Shown: piece by piece, positions 1 through 7,343 of the stretch | How positions within the stretch are numbered: position 1 is the first letter of the stretch | Layout of the letters: each line of letters starts with the position of its first letter | NCBI GenBank assembly: GCA_024644775.1 | Contig: JAHEHB010000128.1 | Span: 1 to 12,846 of the forward strand | From: Deltaproteobacteria bacterium | Lineage (GTDB): Bacteria; Desulfobacterota; Desulfobacteria; Desulfobacterales; SURF-15 | Length of the DNA stretch: 12,846 bases | Direction of reading: 5' to 3' | Notes under the pieces: model-generated | Told to the model about the DNA's origin: nothing | Seen by the model: the letters and a program-made list of their open reading frames with translations, nothing else | Database searches by the model: none | Made by a program: the position numbers and the translations under genes

Positions 1-1
1 C

Positions 2-1801
2 ACTGTTCGAGGACCAATGCTGAAGGGATACCGCAAGCTGCTTAACGGCGCGCTGAATCACCGTTTGGCTGTTGTCTTGATGTCTTTCTTATCGCTTGTG
101 GCAATGGCGATGATTTGGTTCTATCAGATTGGACTGGAAAAACCGGTCGAATTTTTTCCAAATATTGACCCCACCAACATTTATATTAATCTAGACATGC
201 CGGAAGGGCCGGATTTAGAATACTCTGATCGTATTGCCAGGCAAATTGAATCCGCGGTATGCGGTGGGCACGGGTCTGATTTACCCCCACCGGATGTTGA
301 TCCGGTTGATTGTTACAATAATCAAACCGATGAAAAGCTCCATATCCTCGCCAATGGGCAGCGAGTGATCGGTCCAACAGATATAGCCAATATCAAATAT
401 GTATATACACGAGCCGTTGCTGTTCTGGGAGGCCAATCGGCGTTTGAGGAAAATTCCCCAAACCATATCGGTATTCAATTTCATGAATTGGCGGATCGTG
501 TCGAATCGGGATTTCAGTCCATTGAAGACATTCGAAATCGCGTAAAGGATATTCCCGGTGCGGAAATCAGTATTACCAAACAGCAAGAGGGACCTCCCAC
601 CGGAGCTCCCATAAATATTGAAATCTCTGGTGACAAGTTTGATGTGCTCGGCGGAATATCCCAGCAGGTACGCACTGTTTTGGAGAAAATTCCGTTTGTA
701 CAGGATATTCGAGACGATTATGTCGCGGGGTCTCCAACTGTAAAAGTGAAGGTAGACCGTCAGCGAGCCGCTCTCCTGGGGCTTTCAACGGAGATCATCG
801 GATTTGCTCTGAAAGTTGCTTTTAATGGAATAAAGGTCTCTACCTACCGTGAAGGAGATGAAGACTATGATATTACTGTTCAGCTGCCCGAGTTAGAACG
901 ACGAAGAACCGATATTTTACGAGAGCTGCTTATTCCGACGGTAGAAGGATTGGTACCGCTGAGCACCATTGCCAAGTTTGAGATTACGGGTGGTTTGGGT
1001 CAGATCAATCGGATCAATCATGAGCGGGTTGTTACCGTAAAAGCAGACGTTGATGAAAGATATGCGCCGGGCCCGGTGGTTCGTGCTCAGGCTGAGGAAG
1101 TTTTAGCAAGTTATCCTTTACCTCCCGGTTACGAACTCCGTTTTACAGGAGAGTTCGAGGAGCAGCAAAATGCCCAGGCGTTTCTCTCCAAAGCCTTTGC
1201 AGCAGCTTTGTTTCTTATCGTACTGATATTGGTAACCCAATTTAATTCAATCTCGCAACCGCTGATCATCATGACTTCGGTGATTCTTTCGTTAGGGGGT
1301 GTTTTTGCGGGTTTGGCATTTATGGAGATGCCGTTTGGCATTATCATGACCGGTGTCGGCGTTATTTCCCTGGCAGGGGTCGTTGTTAATAATGCCATTG
1401 TCCTCATCGACTACACCAACCGGCTTTGCGAACGAGGGATACCAACCCGTGAGGCGATTGTCGCCGCTGGTTGCACGCGTCTTCGACCGGTCCTTTTGAC
1501 CGCCGTCACCACCATATTGGGACTGTTGCCGATGGTTACCGGAATTGCCTATGATTTTCACATAATGGAATTGTCCACCGTCAGCGAGTCTACCCAGTGG
1601 TGGAAGTCCATGGCGAGTGCGGTTATATTCGGTTTGGCTTTTGCAACCGTATTAACCCTTGTGGTCGTACCCACCCTCTACTCTCTTGTCTATACAACCA
1701 GTCGCGCTGCCGAGCAAGGTATAAGAGGGATTCGGAAAGCTTATTGGGCCCCGTATTATCGTTTAACCGGTACAAAACCGGAGGAAGAGGCGCTGAACTG
1801 A
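2..1801 (+). CDS. RND-family efflux permease, C-terminal half (5' partial)
   Basis: Inner-membrane proton-driven exporter subunit of the AcrB/HAE type, which normally works with a periplasmic adaptor and an outer-membrane channel; the substrate cannot be read from sequence. The frame is open to the left edge (codons run from base 2), so the ATG at 17 is internal and the first half of the pump lies outside. Counting from that Met: TM7 at about 16-37, a periplasmic porter/docking region at about 45-385 with the NSPNH segment near 147-150 and GPPTG at 192-196, then TM8-TM12 between about 392 and 560. The FNS motif after TM8 and the VVNNAIVLIDY segment in TM10 are typical of RND permeases. The half is about 80 residues longer than the equivalent half of AcrB. 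Part of the excess is a stretch at about 82-125 containing Cys82 and Cys99. The stop is 15 bp from the convergent DUF4139 gene. The family call is firm; the substrate is unknown. Confidence 0.93.
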   Translation, partial: TVRGPMLKGYRKLLNGALNHRLAVVLMSFLSLVAMAMIWFYQIGLEKPVEFFPNIDPTNIYINLDMPEGPDLEYSDRIARQIESAVCGGHGSDLPPPDVDPVDCYNNQTDEKLHILANGQRVIGPTDIANIKYVYTRAVAVLGGQSAFEENSPNHIGIQFHELADRVESGFQSIEDIRNRVKDIPGAEISITKQQEGPPTGAPINIEISGDKFDVLGGISQQVRTVLEKIPFVQDIRDDYVAGSPTVKVKVDRQRAALLGLSTEIIGFALKVAFNGIKVSTYREGDEDYDITVQLPELERRRTDILRELLIPTVEGLVPLSTIAKFEITGGLGQINRINHERVVTVKADVDERYAPGPVVRAQAEEVLASYPLPPGYELRFTGEFEEQQNAQAFLSKAFAAALFLIVLILVTQFNSISQPLIIMTSVILSLGGVFAGLAFMEMPFGIIMTGVGVISLAGVVVNNAIVLIDYTNRLCERGIPTREAIVAAGCTRLRPVLLTAVTTILGLLPMVTGIAYDFHIMELSTVSESTQWWKSMASAVIFGLAFATVLTLVVVPTLYSLVYTTSRAAEQGIRGIRKAYWAPYYRLTGTKPEEEALN

Positions 1802-1816
1802 TGTCAAAATATTTGC

Positions 1817-3166
1817 CTACCACGAATGTAAGATGGTGTATTGCAATGTTGTATTCGTTCCAGCTTTGACCGGTACGCTGAATTCTACCCTCCTTGTGTC
1901 TTTCTTCGTATATGGAAAATTCGTCTTTTCGATTTCCCAATATTGATAGTAAATCATTTCTTCTACGATAATCGTAACCGCATCTTGTGGTTTATTGTTT
2001 CGCAATTCTATTTCCACAATCTGGCGTTCTGCGCGTTCGGATACTCGTTTCCTATTTATGATTTTCCGTCCGCCCGATAAATCGAAAGCCTTTCCGACGG
2101 TGATCTTGACATCCTCGTTGCGGGGCGTATGGTCGATTCGATCTTCACCGATGAATACAAGCTTTTCTTCATTTTTTTGATAGATTCGAAATATCCCGGC
2201 CGGCAGCGGTATTCCGAGACCACTCCTTGGTTCGTTTGTAAACATCACACGGACGTCTACTTTTTTGGCGTTACGATATGCATTGTAGAAGAATTTTTTC
2301 TCGGCTTTCACAGTGGCTGGCGAAAATAAGTTAATCTGTTTGATTTGATTATTGTTTAGTGTCGTGGTTCGTCCAAGATCGTAGATGTGATATTCAAATG
2401 TTTCTTCTTCTTTAAATTCCGGAGCAGCGGCAGCTTCCAGCATTTTTGTTGCCATGGCGGGTGCAACCCGCGGTTTAGCGGCTCTGTTTACATCGCCCGC
2501 TACCAGTTTTAAATGTGTGTCTTGAAATGTTGCGCCGCACTGATTGTTAATCGACACCCAGGCTGCCAAATTTAATTGACTGCTGTTTTCATTGAGTACC
2601 GCAACATAATCCGTATGCCACCCCATACCGCTGGTTAGGTAACTGACTTGTAGGTCTTGTTTGCCGTCTGTCATCCCCGCCAACTTCCAAGTCAAGGTGG
2701 GGCGAGTGATGAGGTCTTTCGTGAGTTCTGCCAGATGAATGGACAATTCGTTGTTCCACGGGACTATGGTGACCTTGTTTGCTGTCTTAATAACCAGCGA
2801 GCCTCCCTGCTTGCTTAACAGGACGCCTTTGATGAGATCACCATTTTTACGTATGATTTCAATATGTTGATTGATATATTTTTCCAATAATTTTTCCGAA
2901 CTGATAAGGTCATATTCAAAATTTTGTTCAAGGATTTGAAAATTTTTATTGTTTCCCAAAGGCCGTACATGAACCGAAGTCGGGATGAGTTTTGCAGCTA
3001 CATCGGAAAATCGCAGCGAAAGGGCGTTTGATTTGATATTCACCGTTCGGACCTGTTGCACCAGTCCCAAATCCTGATTGTAAATGGTGATATGAGTTTC
3101 GTCCGCATCGGCAATGTTCGCTGGGCAGATAATAGAAAATAGAAGCAGGATACATATGGTTTTCAT
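1817..3166 (-). CDS. Exported DUF4139 domain protein
   Basis: A 449-residue protein of unknown function, assigned to the DUF4139 family by its overall pattern: an N-terminal ITIYNQDLGLVQQ strand, a LEQNFEYDLIS segment near 80-90, and the central YLTSGMGWHTDYVAVL block followed by AAWVSINNQCG. Residues 1-21 form a signal peptide (short basic start, hydrophobic ICILLLFSIICP core, cleavage probably after ADA), so it should act in the periplasm or at the envelope. There is no lipobox and no other membrane segment. The ATG at 3166 is chosen because AGGAG lies six bases before it and because it begins the signal peptide. It has its own promoter, is divergent from the IHF-like gene, and converges on the RND gene with only 15 bp between the stops. 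No catalytic motif is visible and I propose no biochemical role. Confidence 0.85.
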   Translation of the reverse strand: MKTICILLLFSIICPANIADADETHITIYNQDLGLVQQVRTVNIKSNALSLRFSDVAAKLIPTSVHVRPLGNNKNFQILEQNFEYDLISSEKLLEKYINQHIEIIRKNGDLIKGVLLSKQGGSLVIKTANKVTIVPWNNELSIHLAELTKDLITRPTLTWKLAGMTDGKQDLQVSYLTSGMGWHTDYVAVLNENSSQLNLAAWVSINNQCGATFQDTHLKLVAGDVNRAAKPRVAPAMATKMLEAAAAPEFKEEETFEYHIYDLGRTTTLNNNQIKQINLFSPATVKAEKKFFYNAYRNAKKVDVRVMFTNEPRSGLGIPLPAGIFRIYQKNEEKLVFIGEDRIDHTPRNEDVKITVGKAFDLSGGRKIINRKRVSERAERQIVEIELRNNKPQDAVTIIVEEMIYYQYWEIEKTNFPYTKKDTRRVEFSVPVKAGTNTTLQYTILHSW

Positions 3167-3202
3167 GGCTCACTCCTCATTAAAAGATGAACAAATCGGG
3201 GC

Positions 3203-3226
3203 GTCGTCATATCCGCACGTGACGAC
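3203..3226. repeat. 7-bp inverted repeat in the DUF4139 leader
   Basis: GTCGTCA (3203-3209) and TGACGAC (3220-3226) are perfect inverted copies separated by 10 bp. They lie just downstream of the predicted start point of the DUF4139 transcript, so they could be an operator or a leader hairpin. No regulator is visible nearby. Confidence 0.45.
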
Positions 3227-3240
3227 AAAGTGATCGATCA

Positions 3241-3268
3241 ATTCTGCCGTTTCACGATATTTTGTCAA
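3241..3268 (-). promoter_or_regulatory. Sigma-70-type promoter for the DUF4139 gene
   Basis: Read on the minus strand, TTGACA (3263-3268) is followed by a 16-bp spacer and CAGAAT (3241-3246). The -35 is perfect and the -10 matches four of six consensus positions. The start point would fall near 3234, giving a leader of about 65 nt before the ATG at 3166. Confidence 0.5.
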
Positions 3269-3349
3269 CAGTTATGTGATCGGGTTGATAAAACTTATAT
3301 TGTTTACTCTCCTTTCCGGATGAAAATTTGAATAATATCTCGTGATTAC

Positions 3350-3378
3350 TTGACAAAGGAAGAAATAAAACGTATTAA
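3350..3378 (+). promoter_or_regulatory. Sigma-70 promoter for the IHF/HU-like gene
   Basis: TTGACA (3350-3355), a 17-bp spacer and TATTAA (3373-3378) form a near-consensus promoter. It lies 60 bp upstream of the ATG at 3439, consistent with a leader of roughly 50 nt carrying the AAGGAG ribosome-binding site at 3423-3428. Confidence 0.65.
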
Positions 3379-3438
3379 AATACCCGCTGAAAAAATGAGT
3401 TCACATAACAGTATCATAAATTAAGGAGTTGAGAACAT

Positions 3439-3723
3439 ATGGCGCTGACCAAAGCAGAAATCATCGAATCGATCCATGATCAACTCGGGTTGCCCAAAAA
3501 AAACTGTGCTGATTTGTTTGAAACCCTGCTCGAAATCATCAAGTCGACACTGGCAAACGGCGAAGACGTGCTGATTAGCGGCTTTGGAAAGTTTTGTGTA
3601 AAGGAAAAAAAAGAGCGGCGCGGCAGAAATCCTGCGACAGGGGCGGATATGATGCTGGACAAACGAAGGGTGGTCACTTTTCGGTGCTCATCGGTTCTAA
3701 GAGATAAAATAAACGGTCTATAG
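3439..3723 (+). CDS. ihfA: Integration host factor alpha-like DNA-binding protein
   Basis: A 94-residue nucleoid protein of the HU/IHF family that binds and sharply bends DNA as a dimer. The protein starts MALTKAEI, as IhfA does, has a helical dimerisation region to about 45, the family signature GFGKF at 48-52, and the DNA-arm tip RGRNPATG at 61-68, with Pro65 at the position that intercalates into DNA in E. coli IhfA. The ending RRVVTFR then SSVL also resembles IhfA more than HU. The usual proline after FR is a cysteine here (Cys82). AAGGAG at 3423-3428 supports the start. It is a single-gene unit between the divergent DUF4139 gene and the convergent transketolase gene. The family is certain; the alpha-subunit call is an inference from the N-terminus and arm, and an IHF/HU homodimer is possible. 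Confidence 0.85.
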   Translation: MALTKAEIIESIHDQLGLPKKNCADLFETLLEIIKSTLANGEDVLISGFGKFCVKEKKERRGRNPATGADMMLDKRRVVTFRCSSVLRDKINGL

Positions 3724-3741
3724 TCTCCTTTCAGCCGTGTG

Positions 3742-3767
3742 ACAACACCCGTCCGGGGTTTGTTTTT
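3742..3767 (+). terminator. Weak terminator candidate after the IHF-like gene
   Basis: An imperfect hairpin with ACCC facing GGGT around a short loop is followed by TTTG and five Ts (3763-3767), about 20-45 bp after the stop. The stem is short and interrupted, so this is tentative. Confidence 0.3.
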
Positions 3768-3779
3768 GCCTTGTATCGC

Positions 3780-3827
3780 ATGAAAAAAAGATCTGGTTTT
3801 TTTCGTCGATCACGTGTTCGATCAACG
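3780..3827. terminator. Terminator region between convergent IHF-like and tkt genes
   Basis: Two adjacent dyads. At 3782-3804, GAAAAAAA and TTTTTTTC flank the 7-nt loop GATCTGG, a form usable on either strand. At 3804-3827, minus-strand CGTTGATC pairs with GATCGACG (one G-U) around an 8-nt loop, and in the tkt direction it leads into the A/T dyad. The two together fit a bidirectional terminator, although the first stem has almost no G-C pairs. Confidence 0.45.
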
Positions 3828-3842
3828 CTCGCTTGCCTTATT

Positions 3843-3857
3843 GAACGATTATCGTTC
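3843..3857. repeat. 15-bp perfect palindrome over the tkt stop codon
   Basis: GAACGAT and ATCGTTC are exact inverted copies around a single T. The tkt stop (minus-strand TAA, 3849-3851) sits in the centre. The loop is too small for a stable full RNA hairpin; it may be a protein-binding dyad or chance. Confidence 0.4.
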
Positions 3858-5870
3858 TACCAACTGTAGGGCTTTTTCAACAATATTGGCTGTAGTAAAC
3901 CCATATTTTTTCATTACGGTTTCCCCCGGAGCAGATGCGCCATAACCATTAATTCCGATAACCGGATTGCCGGTCCCCGCGTATCGCTCCCACCCCATGG
4001 GAACAGCCGCTTCAATTGCAATCCGGCGTGTTACTTCGGGAGGCAAAACGCTATCTTTATATTCCTGGGATGTGGCTTCAAAAAGTTCCCAGCTGGGCAT
4101 ACTCACCACTCTCGCAGAAACGTTGTTTTCGGACAGCTGTTCTTTTGCTTCTAGAGCAATATGGACCTCCGATCCGGTTGCAATCAAAATCACATCGGGT
4201 ATATTCTCCGTGTCTTCAAGAATGTAGGCACCTTTTCTAAGACCTTCTGCCGGGGTATAGCGATCCCGATCGATAACCGGAAGCTTTTGACGGGATAAGA
4301 TCAGTGCCACAGGCCCGTTTTTTTGATTGATTGCCTGGCGCCACGCTTCTGCGGTTTCAGTGGCATCTGCCGGACGGATAACGGTGAGTCCCGGGATTGC
4401 GCGTAAACTGGCAAGATGCTCAATCGGCTGATGGGTGGGCCCGTCTTCACCGAGCCCGATGCTATCGTGGGTGAATAGATATGTGACCGGTAATTCCATC
4501 AGTGAGGCCAACCGGATGGAAGGGCGCATATAGTCTGCAAACGTCAGAAACGTGCCGCCGTAGGGCAGGAGCCCTTGGTGAAGGGCGATTCCCGATAAGA
4601 TACCGCCCATTCCATGTTCTCTCACGCCAAACCGGATGTTGCGTCCATCGTACCGTTCTTTTTGGAAATCATGGGAAGTATCGATGATGGTATTGTTTGA
4701 GGGCGCAAGATCCGCAGAGCCACCGATTAGGGAAGGTAGTCTTTCTGCAATGGCATTGAGCACCTTTCCCGACGCAGCTCGCGTTGCCATCGCATCGGTG
4801 TTTGAAAAGTCTGGTATGTCTGCATCCCAACTGTCCGGCAACACCCGGTTTACGGCACTGATCAGATTGTCTGCTAACTCCGGGAATTGCTCACGATAGG
4901 TATCGAAAGCAGCTTGCCAGTTTTCTTCTTCATGTTTTCCCTTTTCAATGCATTTTCGAAATACGTTCAGTGCTTGTTCCGGCACATAGAAATGGGCGTC
5001 TTCAGGCCAGCCAAGGTTCTTTTTGGCGAGCCGCACCTCGTCTTCCCCCAAAGGTGATCCGTGCGCATCGGCGGTACCCTGTTTGTTCGGGCTACCGTAG
5101 GCAATTTGAGTATGCAGGAAAATAATAGAGGGTCTGACTGACTCGGCTTTGGCAACTTCAATTGCCTTCGAGATCCCGTCTATATCGTTTCCATCTAAAA
5201 TGTGTTGAACATGCCAGTTGTATGCTTTGAAGCGAAGGCCCACATCCTCTGTAAAAGAGATATCTGTGCTCCCTTCAATACTGATCTCGTTGTCGTCATA
5301 CAGACAGATGAGTTTCGACAACTTCAAGTGCCCTGCCAGCGAAGCCGCTTCCGAAGCAATTCCTTCCATCAGATCCCCATCGCTGCAGATCATGTAGGTA
5401 AAATGATCCACTATGGTGTGTCCGGGTTTATTGAAACAATTGGCCAGGTGTCGTTCCGCCAGTGCAACCCCCACTGCATTTGCAAATCCTTGTCCCAGGG
5501 GGCCGGTCGTGGTTTCCACTCCGGGTGTGCATCTATATTCGGGATGCCCGGGCGTTTTACTGTCCCATTGTCTGAAGTTTTCGATTTCGTCGATATTTAG
5601 ATTATAACCGGTCAGATAAAGCATGCTGTAAAGAAGTATGGAGGCATGGCCGGCGGAAAGGATGAATCGGTCCCTATTCAGCCATTCCGGGTTTTTTGGA
5701 TTGTGCTTTAGATAACGCGTCCATAGTGCAAAGGCTGCCGGCGCCAGTCCCATGGGAGCGCCCGGATGTCCGGAATTTGCCCTCTGCACCGCATCCATAG
5801 CGAGGGTTCGGATCGTATTGGTACAAAGATCATGGATTTTCTGTGAGTTGGCGGTTGAATGCTTCGACAT
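3849..5870 (-). CDS. tkt: Transketolase
   Basis: Thiamine-diphosphate enzyme that moves two-carbon ketol units between sugar phosphates in the non-oxidative pentose phosphate pathway. The protein has 673 residues against 663 in E. coli TktA, so it is full length. Visible landmarks are SGHPGAPMG with His35, the cofactor-binding block SDGDLMEG at 163-170 closed by Asn194 in YDDNEIS, the linker [24 protein letters not shown] at the start of the pyrimidine-binding domain, and GVREHGMGG with Glu418 as the catalytic glutamate. The block [16 protein letters not shown] and [16 protein letters not shown] complete that domain. The glycine that usually opens the GDG motif is Ser163. The start is supported by AAGGAG at about 5878-5883, which touches the stop codon of the upstream radical SAM gene. 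With only 13 bp between the two genes, co-transcription and some translational coupling are likely. No Calvin-cycle genes are visible nearby. Confidence 0.96.
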   Translation of the reverse strand: MSKHSTANSQKIHDLCTNTIRTLAMDAVQRANSGHPGAPMGLAPAAFALWTRYLKHNPKNPEWLNRDRFILSAGHASILLYSMLYLTGYNLNIDEIENFRQWDSKTPGHPEYRCTPGVETTTGPLGQGFANAVGVALAERHLANCFNKPGHTIVDHFTYMICSDGDLMEGIASEAASLAGHLKLSKLICLYDDNEISIEGSTDISFTEDVGLRFKAYNWHVQHILDGNDIDGISKAIEVAKAESVRPSIIFLHTQIAYGSPNKQGTADAHGSPLGEDEVRLAKKNLGWPEDAHFYVPEQALNVFRKCIEKGKHEEENWQAAFDTYREQFPELADNLISAVNRVLPDSWDADIPDFSNTDAMATRAASGKVLNAIAERLPSLIGGSADLAPSNNTIIDTSHDFQKERYDGRNIRFGVREHGMGGILSGIALHQGLLPYGGTFLTFADYMRPSIRLASLMELPVTYLFTHDSIGLGEDGPTHQPIEHLASLRAIPGLTVIRPADATETAEAWRQAINQKNGPVALILSRQKLPVIDRDRYTPAEGLRKGAYILEDTENIPDVILIATGSEVHIALEAKEQLSENNVSARVVSMPSWELFEATSQEYKDSVLPPEVTRRIAIEAAVPMGWERYAGTGNPVIGINGYGASAPGETVMKKYGFTTANIVEKALQLVER

Positions 5871-5883
5871 GATTTTTCTCCTT

Positions 5884-6753
5884 TTATAGTCCTCTGAGCC
5901 ATTCGGGTTTCAAGGGCACCCTGCCGGACAGGGCTTCGTCAATCAGTTTTAAAGTGGTGTCTTTGCCTTTTGGCAATCTTGCTTTTATGGGAAGGTAATT
6001 TGAGGCATGATTTGCGTGAAATAATCCTCGAGATAGATCCGTATATTCGATTATGGTTCGGAGCTCCTTTAGCGTTTCCTCTGGTTCAATAAGCGTAAAG
6101 TTTCCTGAAACATATTCTCTGTGCAATAGGGTTCCAGGAATAAGCATCAGACTGAGTGCGCCAACGTACTCCGGATCAATCGCAGAAAGGACCCGGCCGG
6201 TTTCCTTGGCGTGAATGTCAGAGCGTTCTTTGCCGGCAATACCGAGAATAACGGTGATGGACAGTTTGATTCCCGCGTTTCTCGCTTTTCTTCCGAACGC
6301 TATCATGTCCGCTGCAGTCGCCCCCTTGTTTATCCGTTTTAATATCGCGTCGTCGCCTGTTTCAAGCCCCATGTACGCGATAGCCAGGCCGTGGGTGCGA
6401 AGCGTTTTTAGTTCATCGAGTGATTTCATTTTAAGACTTTTTACGTTGGCGTACACCCCAACCCGTGTTACCCAGGGAAGCTGTTTTTCAATTTCCATTA
6501 AGATATTTAACAATCGATTTTGAGGAATAATCAGTGCATCACCGTCGCACAGAAAAACGCGTCGTTGATGTTTGCAGTTTGTGGCTGCAAAAGCGATATC
6601 TTCCATAATTATGGAATCGGATTTAATTCGAAAACGCTCCCCTTTATACGTGCCACAGAATGTGCATTTATTCCGAGAACACCCCACGGTAACTTGTAGC
6701 AGAATGCTGTTTGCCTCACTCGGCGGCCGGATTATATTTCCTTCATAATGCAT
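5884..6753 (-). CDS. Radical SAM protein of unknown substrate
   Basis: A 289-residue radical SAM enzyme, which would bind a [4Fe-4S] cluster and cleave S-adenosylmethionine to start radical chemistry in the cytoplasm. The cluster ligands are Cys25, Cys30 and Cys33 in [16 protein letters not shown]. The first spacing is four residues, not the usual three; I recall this pattern from a group of COG1032-like proteins, but could not check it. The beta-barrel continues through [34 protein letters not shown] with the GLE motif, and the [11 protein letters not shown] strand. The C-terminal [17 protein letters not shown] resembles the tails of these proteins. No extra cluster-binding domain or B12 domain is present, and the substrate is unknown. 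GGGGGA lies a few bases before the ATG. It is the first gene of a two-gene unit with transketolase, 13 bp apart, but no functional link is known to me. Confidence 0.87.
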   Translation of the reverse strand: MHYEGNIIRPPSEANSILLQVTVGCSRNKCTFCGTYKGERFRIKSDSIIMEDIAFAATNCKHQRRVFLCDGDALIIPQNRLLNILMEIEKQLPWVTRVGVYANVKSLKMKSLDELKTLRTHGLAIAYMGLETGDDAILKRINKGATAADMIAFGRKARNAGIKLSITVILGIAGKERSDIHAKETGRVLSAIDPEYVGALSLMLIPGTLLHREYVSGNFTLIEPEETLKELRTIIEYTDLSRGLFHANHASNYLPIKARLPKGKDTTLKLIDEALSGRVPLKPEWLRGL

Positions 6754-6787
6754 AAAGCATCCCCCAATTTAGATCTTCTCAAAACAA

Positions 6788-6815
6788 GGAAACTGGAAAT
6801 TTGAAACTGGAAACT
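6788..6815. repeat. Four tandem 7-bp units (GGAAACT type)
   Basis: Four contiguous heptamers, GGAAACT, GGAAATT, TGAAACT and GGAAACT, occupy exactly 28 bp. The unit resembles those in the arms of the elements at 7058-7230 and 11360-11557, so it probably belongs to the same repeat family. Confidence 0.65.
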
Positions 6816-6843
6816 ATTTAACCCATTCGGTGACCACTTTCAA
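6816..6843 (-). promoter_or_regulatory. Candidate promoter for the radical SAM-tkt unit
   Basis: On the minus strand TTGAAA (6838-6843), a 16-bp spacer and TTAAAT (6816-6821) lie 63 bp before the start codon. The -10 is a four-of-six match. The 7-bp repeat tract at 6788-6815 would fall right at and after the start point, within the mRNA leader. Confidence 0.35.
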
Positions 6844-6909
6844 TGATGTACTGTAGTTGTCGTTTTGAGTTAAATATCCTTACCGTTGTAATTTGCCACT
6901 TCATCGGCA

Positions 6910-6938
6910 TTGACACTCTGGGCTGAATTTCTTATATT
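6910..6938 (+). promoter_or_regulatory. Near-consensus sigma-70 promoter facing map
   Basis: TTGACA (6910-6915), a 17-bp spacer and TATATT (6933-6938, five of six) make this one of the best promoter matches in the window. The start point would be near 6945, within a T-run, leaving about 400 nt before the map ATG. Confidence 0.6.
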
Positions 6939-6999
6939 CTTTTTTTTTGGCTACAGTTGTGTGGATATATAGTGTGAGTTTTAATTGAAAATCGAAATC

Positions 7000-7016
7000 C
7001 TGGTCTTCGAGGCCAG
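7000..7016 (+). other. Stable hairpin in the map leader
   Basis: CTGGTCT pairs with AGGCCAG (one G-U) around TCG. It lies about 55 nt into the transcript predicted from the 6910-6938 promoter. No U-run follows, so it is not a standard terminator. Confidence 0.45.
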
Positions 7017-7057
7017 ATCGGAGATTATCGGCTCTGCCATAGATCAAATCTGTTAAT

Positions 7058-7230
7058 GGTTTCAGGTGTCGGGTGTCAGGTTTCGGTAAATACCGGATCG
7101 TGAGCACCAATTTGGTAGAAACTGAAGACCGACCCAGGTGAAATATTGTCCATTTCATGAGCGACTGCGACACAGCGGGTCGAACTCGGTTGCTGATCCG
7201 CCTACGGTGGAACACCCGAAACCTGAAACC
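7058..7230. repeat. 173-bp quasi-palindrome with 7-bp units in its arms
   Basis: The left end (7058-7077) and the reverse complement of the right end (7211-7230) agree at 18 of 20 positions. The left arm carries four heptamers of the GGTTTCA/GGTGTCG type (7058-7085); the right arm carries inverted units (7210-7230) including CGAAACC and TGAAACC. Symmetry continues inward: CGGATC (7094-7099) faces GATCCG (7195-7200), CGACCC (7130-7135) faces GGGTCG (7177-7182), and TGAAAT (7139-7144) faces ATTTCA (7152-7157), with some shift between pairs. Further small dyads lie inside, such as ACCAATTTGGT at 7106-7116. There is no coding sequence in it that I trust. Confidence 0.65.
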
Positions 7231-7241
7231 TTATCACTGCT

Positions 7242-7304
7242 GGTAAAGGTTACCATGCATATCACCCCTCCGGGGTGGACCAAAGCCGGGCCCTCTGGAC
7301 CCGG
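7242..7304 (+). other. Three consecutive hairpins upstream of map
   Basis: GGTAA/TTACC around AGG (7242-7254), CACCCC/GGGGTG around TCC (7263-7277), and CCGGG/CCCGG around nine bases (7286-7304). All are perfect stems of five or six pairs in the predicted leader of map. The series could be a regulatory leader, but it does not match a riboswitch class I recognise. Confidence 0.4.
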
Positions 7305-7343
7305 GTATTTACTGGGAGGTTATGCGATTCGCGGGATGCAACC

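Larger units (their letters stand above)
6754..7343. other. 590-bp divergent intergenic region without a convincing gene
   Basis: This gap separates the divergent radical SAM and map genes. From left to right it holds the radical SAM leader and promoter, a four-unit heptamer tract, a near-consensus rightward promoter (6910-6938), a T9 run just after it (6942-6950 region), a UUCG-type hairpin (7000-7016), a quasi-palindrome (7058-7230) and three hairpins before map. Small open frames on both strands here have no recognisable product and run through the repeats, so I do not call them genes. The rightward transcript, if made, would be a leader of about 400 nt or a separate RNA. Confidence 0.6.

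Noticed and set aside
5202..5600. 132-codon plus-strand frame inside tkt
   Set aside because: Antisense shadow of a fully conserved transketolase gene; no ribosome-binding site and no recognisable product.
7171..7210. tRNA-like T-arm (GGGTCGAACTCGG) in the intergenic region
   Set aside because: The stems do not pair properly and no acceptor, D or anticodon arm of the right size is found around it on either strand.
6901..7215. 104-codon open frame on the minus strand in the map-radical SAM gap
   Set aside because: Starts with GTG, has no ribosome-binding site, runs straight through the quasi-palindrome and the rightward promoter, and its product matches no family I know.
6788..7230. CRISPR array
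   Set aside because: Units are 7 bp, contiguous and imperfect, with no spacers of even length and no cas genes in the window.
6945..7230. 6S RNA or another known housekeeping ncRNA
   Set aside because: Length and dyad shape are suggestive, but I cannot see the central-bubble signature or any sequence landmark of 6S, SRP, RNase P or tmRNA.
7275..7343. GTG at 7275 as the map start
   Set aside because: It adds 23 residues encoded by hairpin sequence and lacks a ribosome-binding site; the ATG at 7344 begins just before the SEC-C motif.
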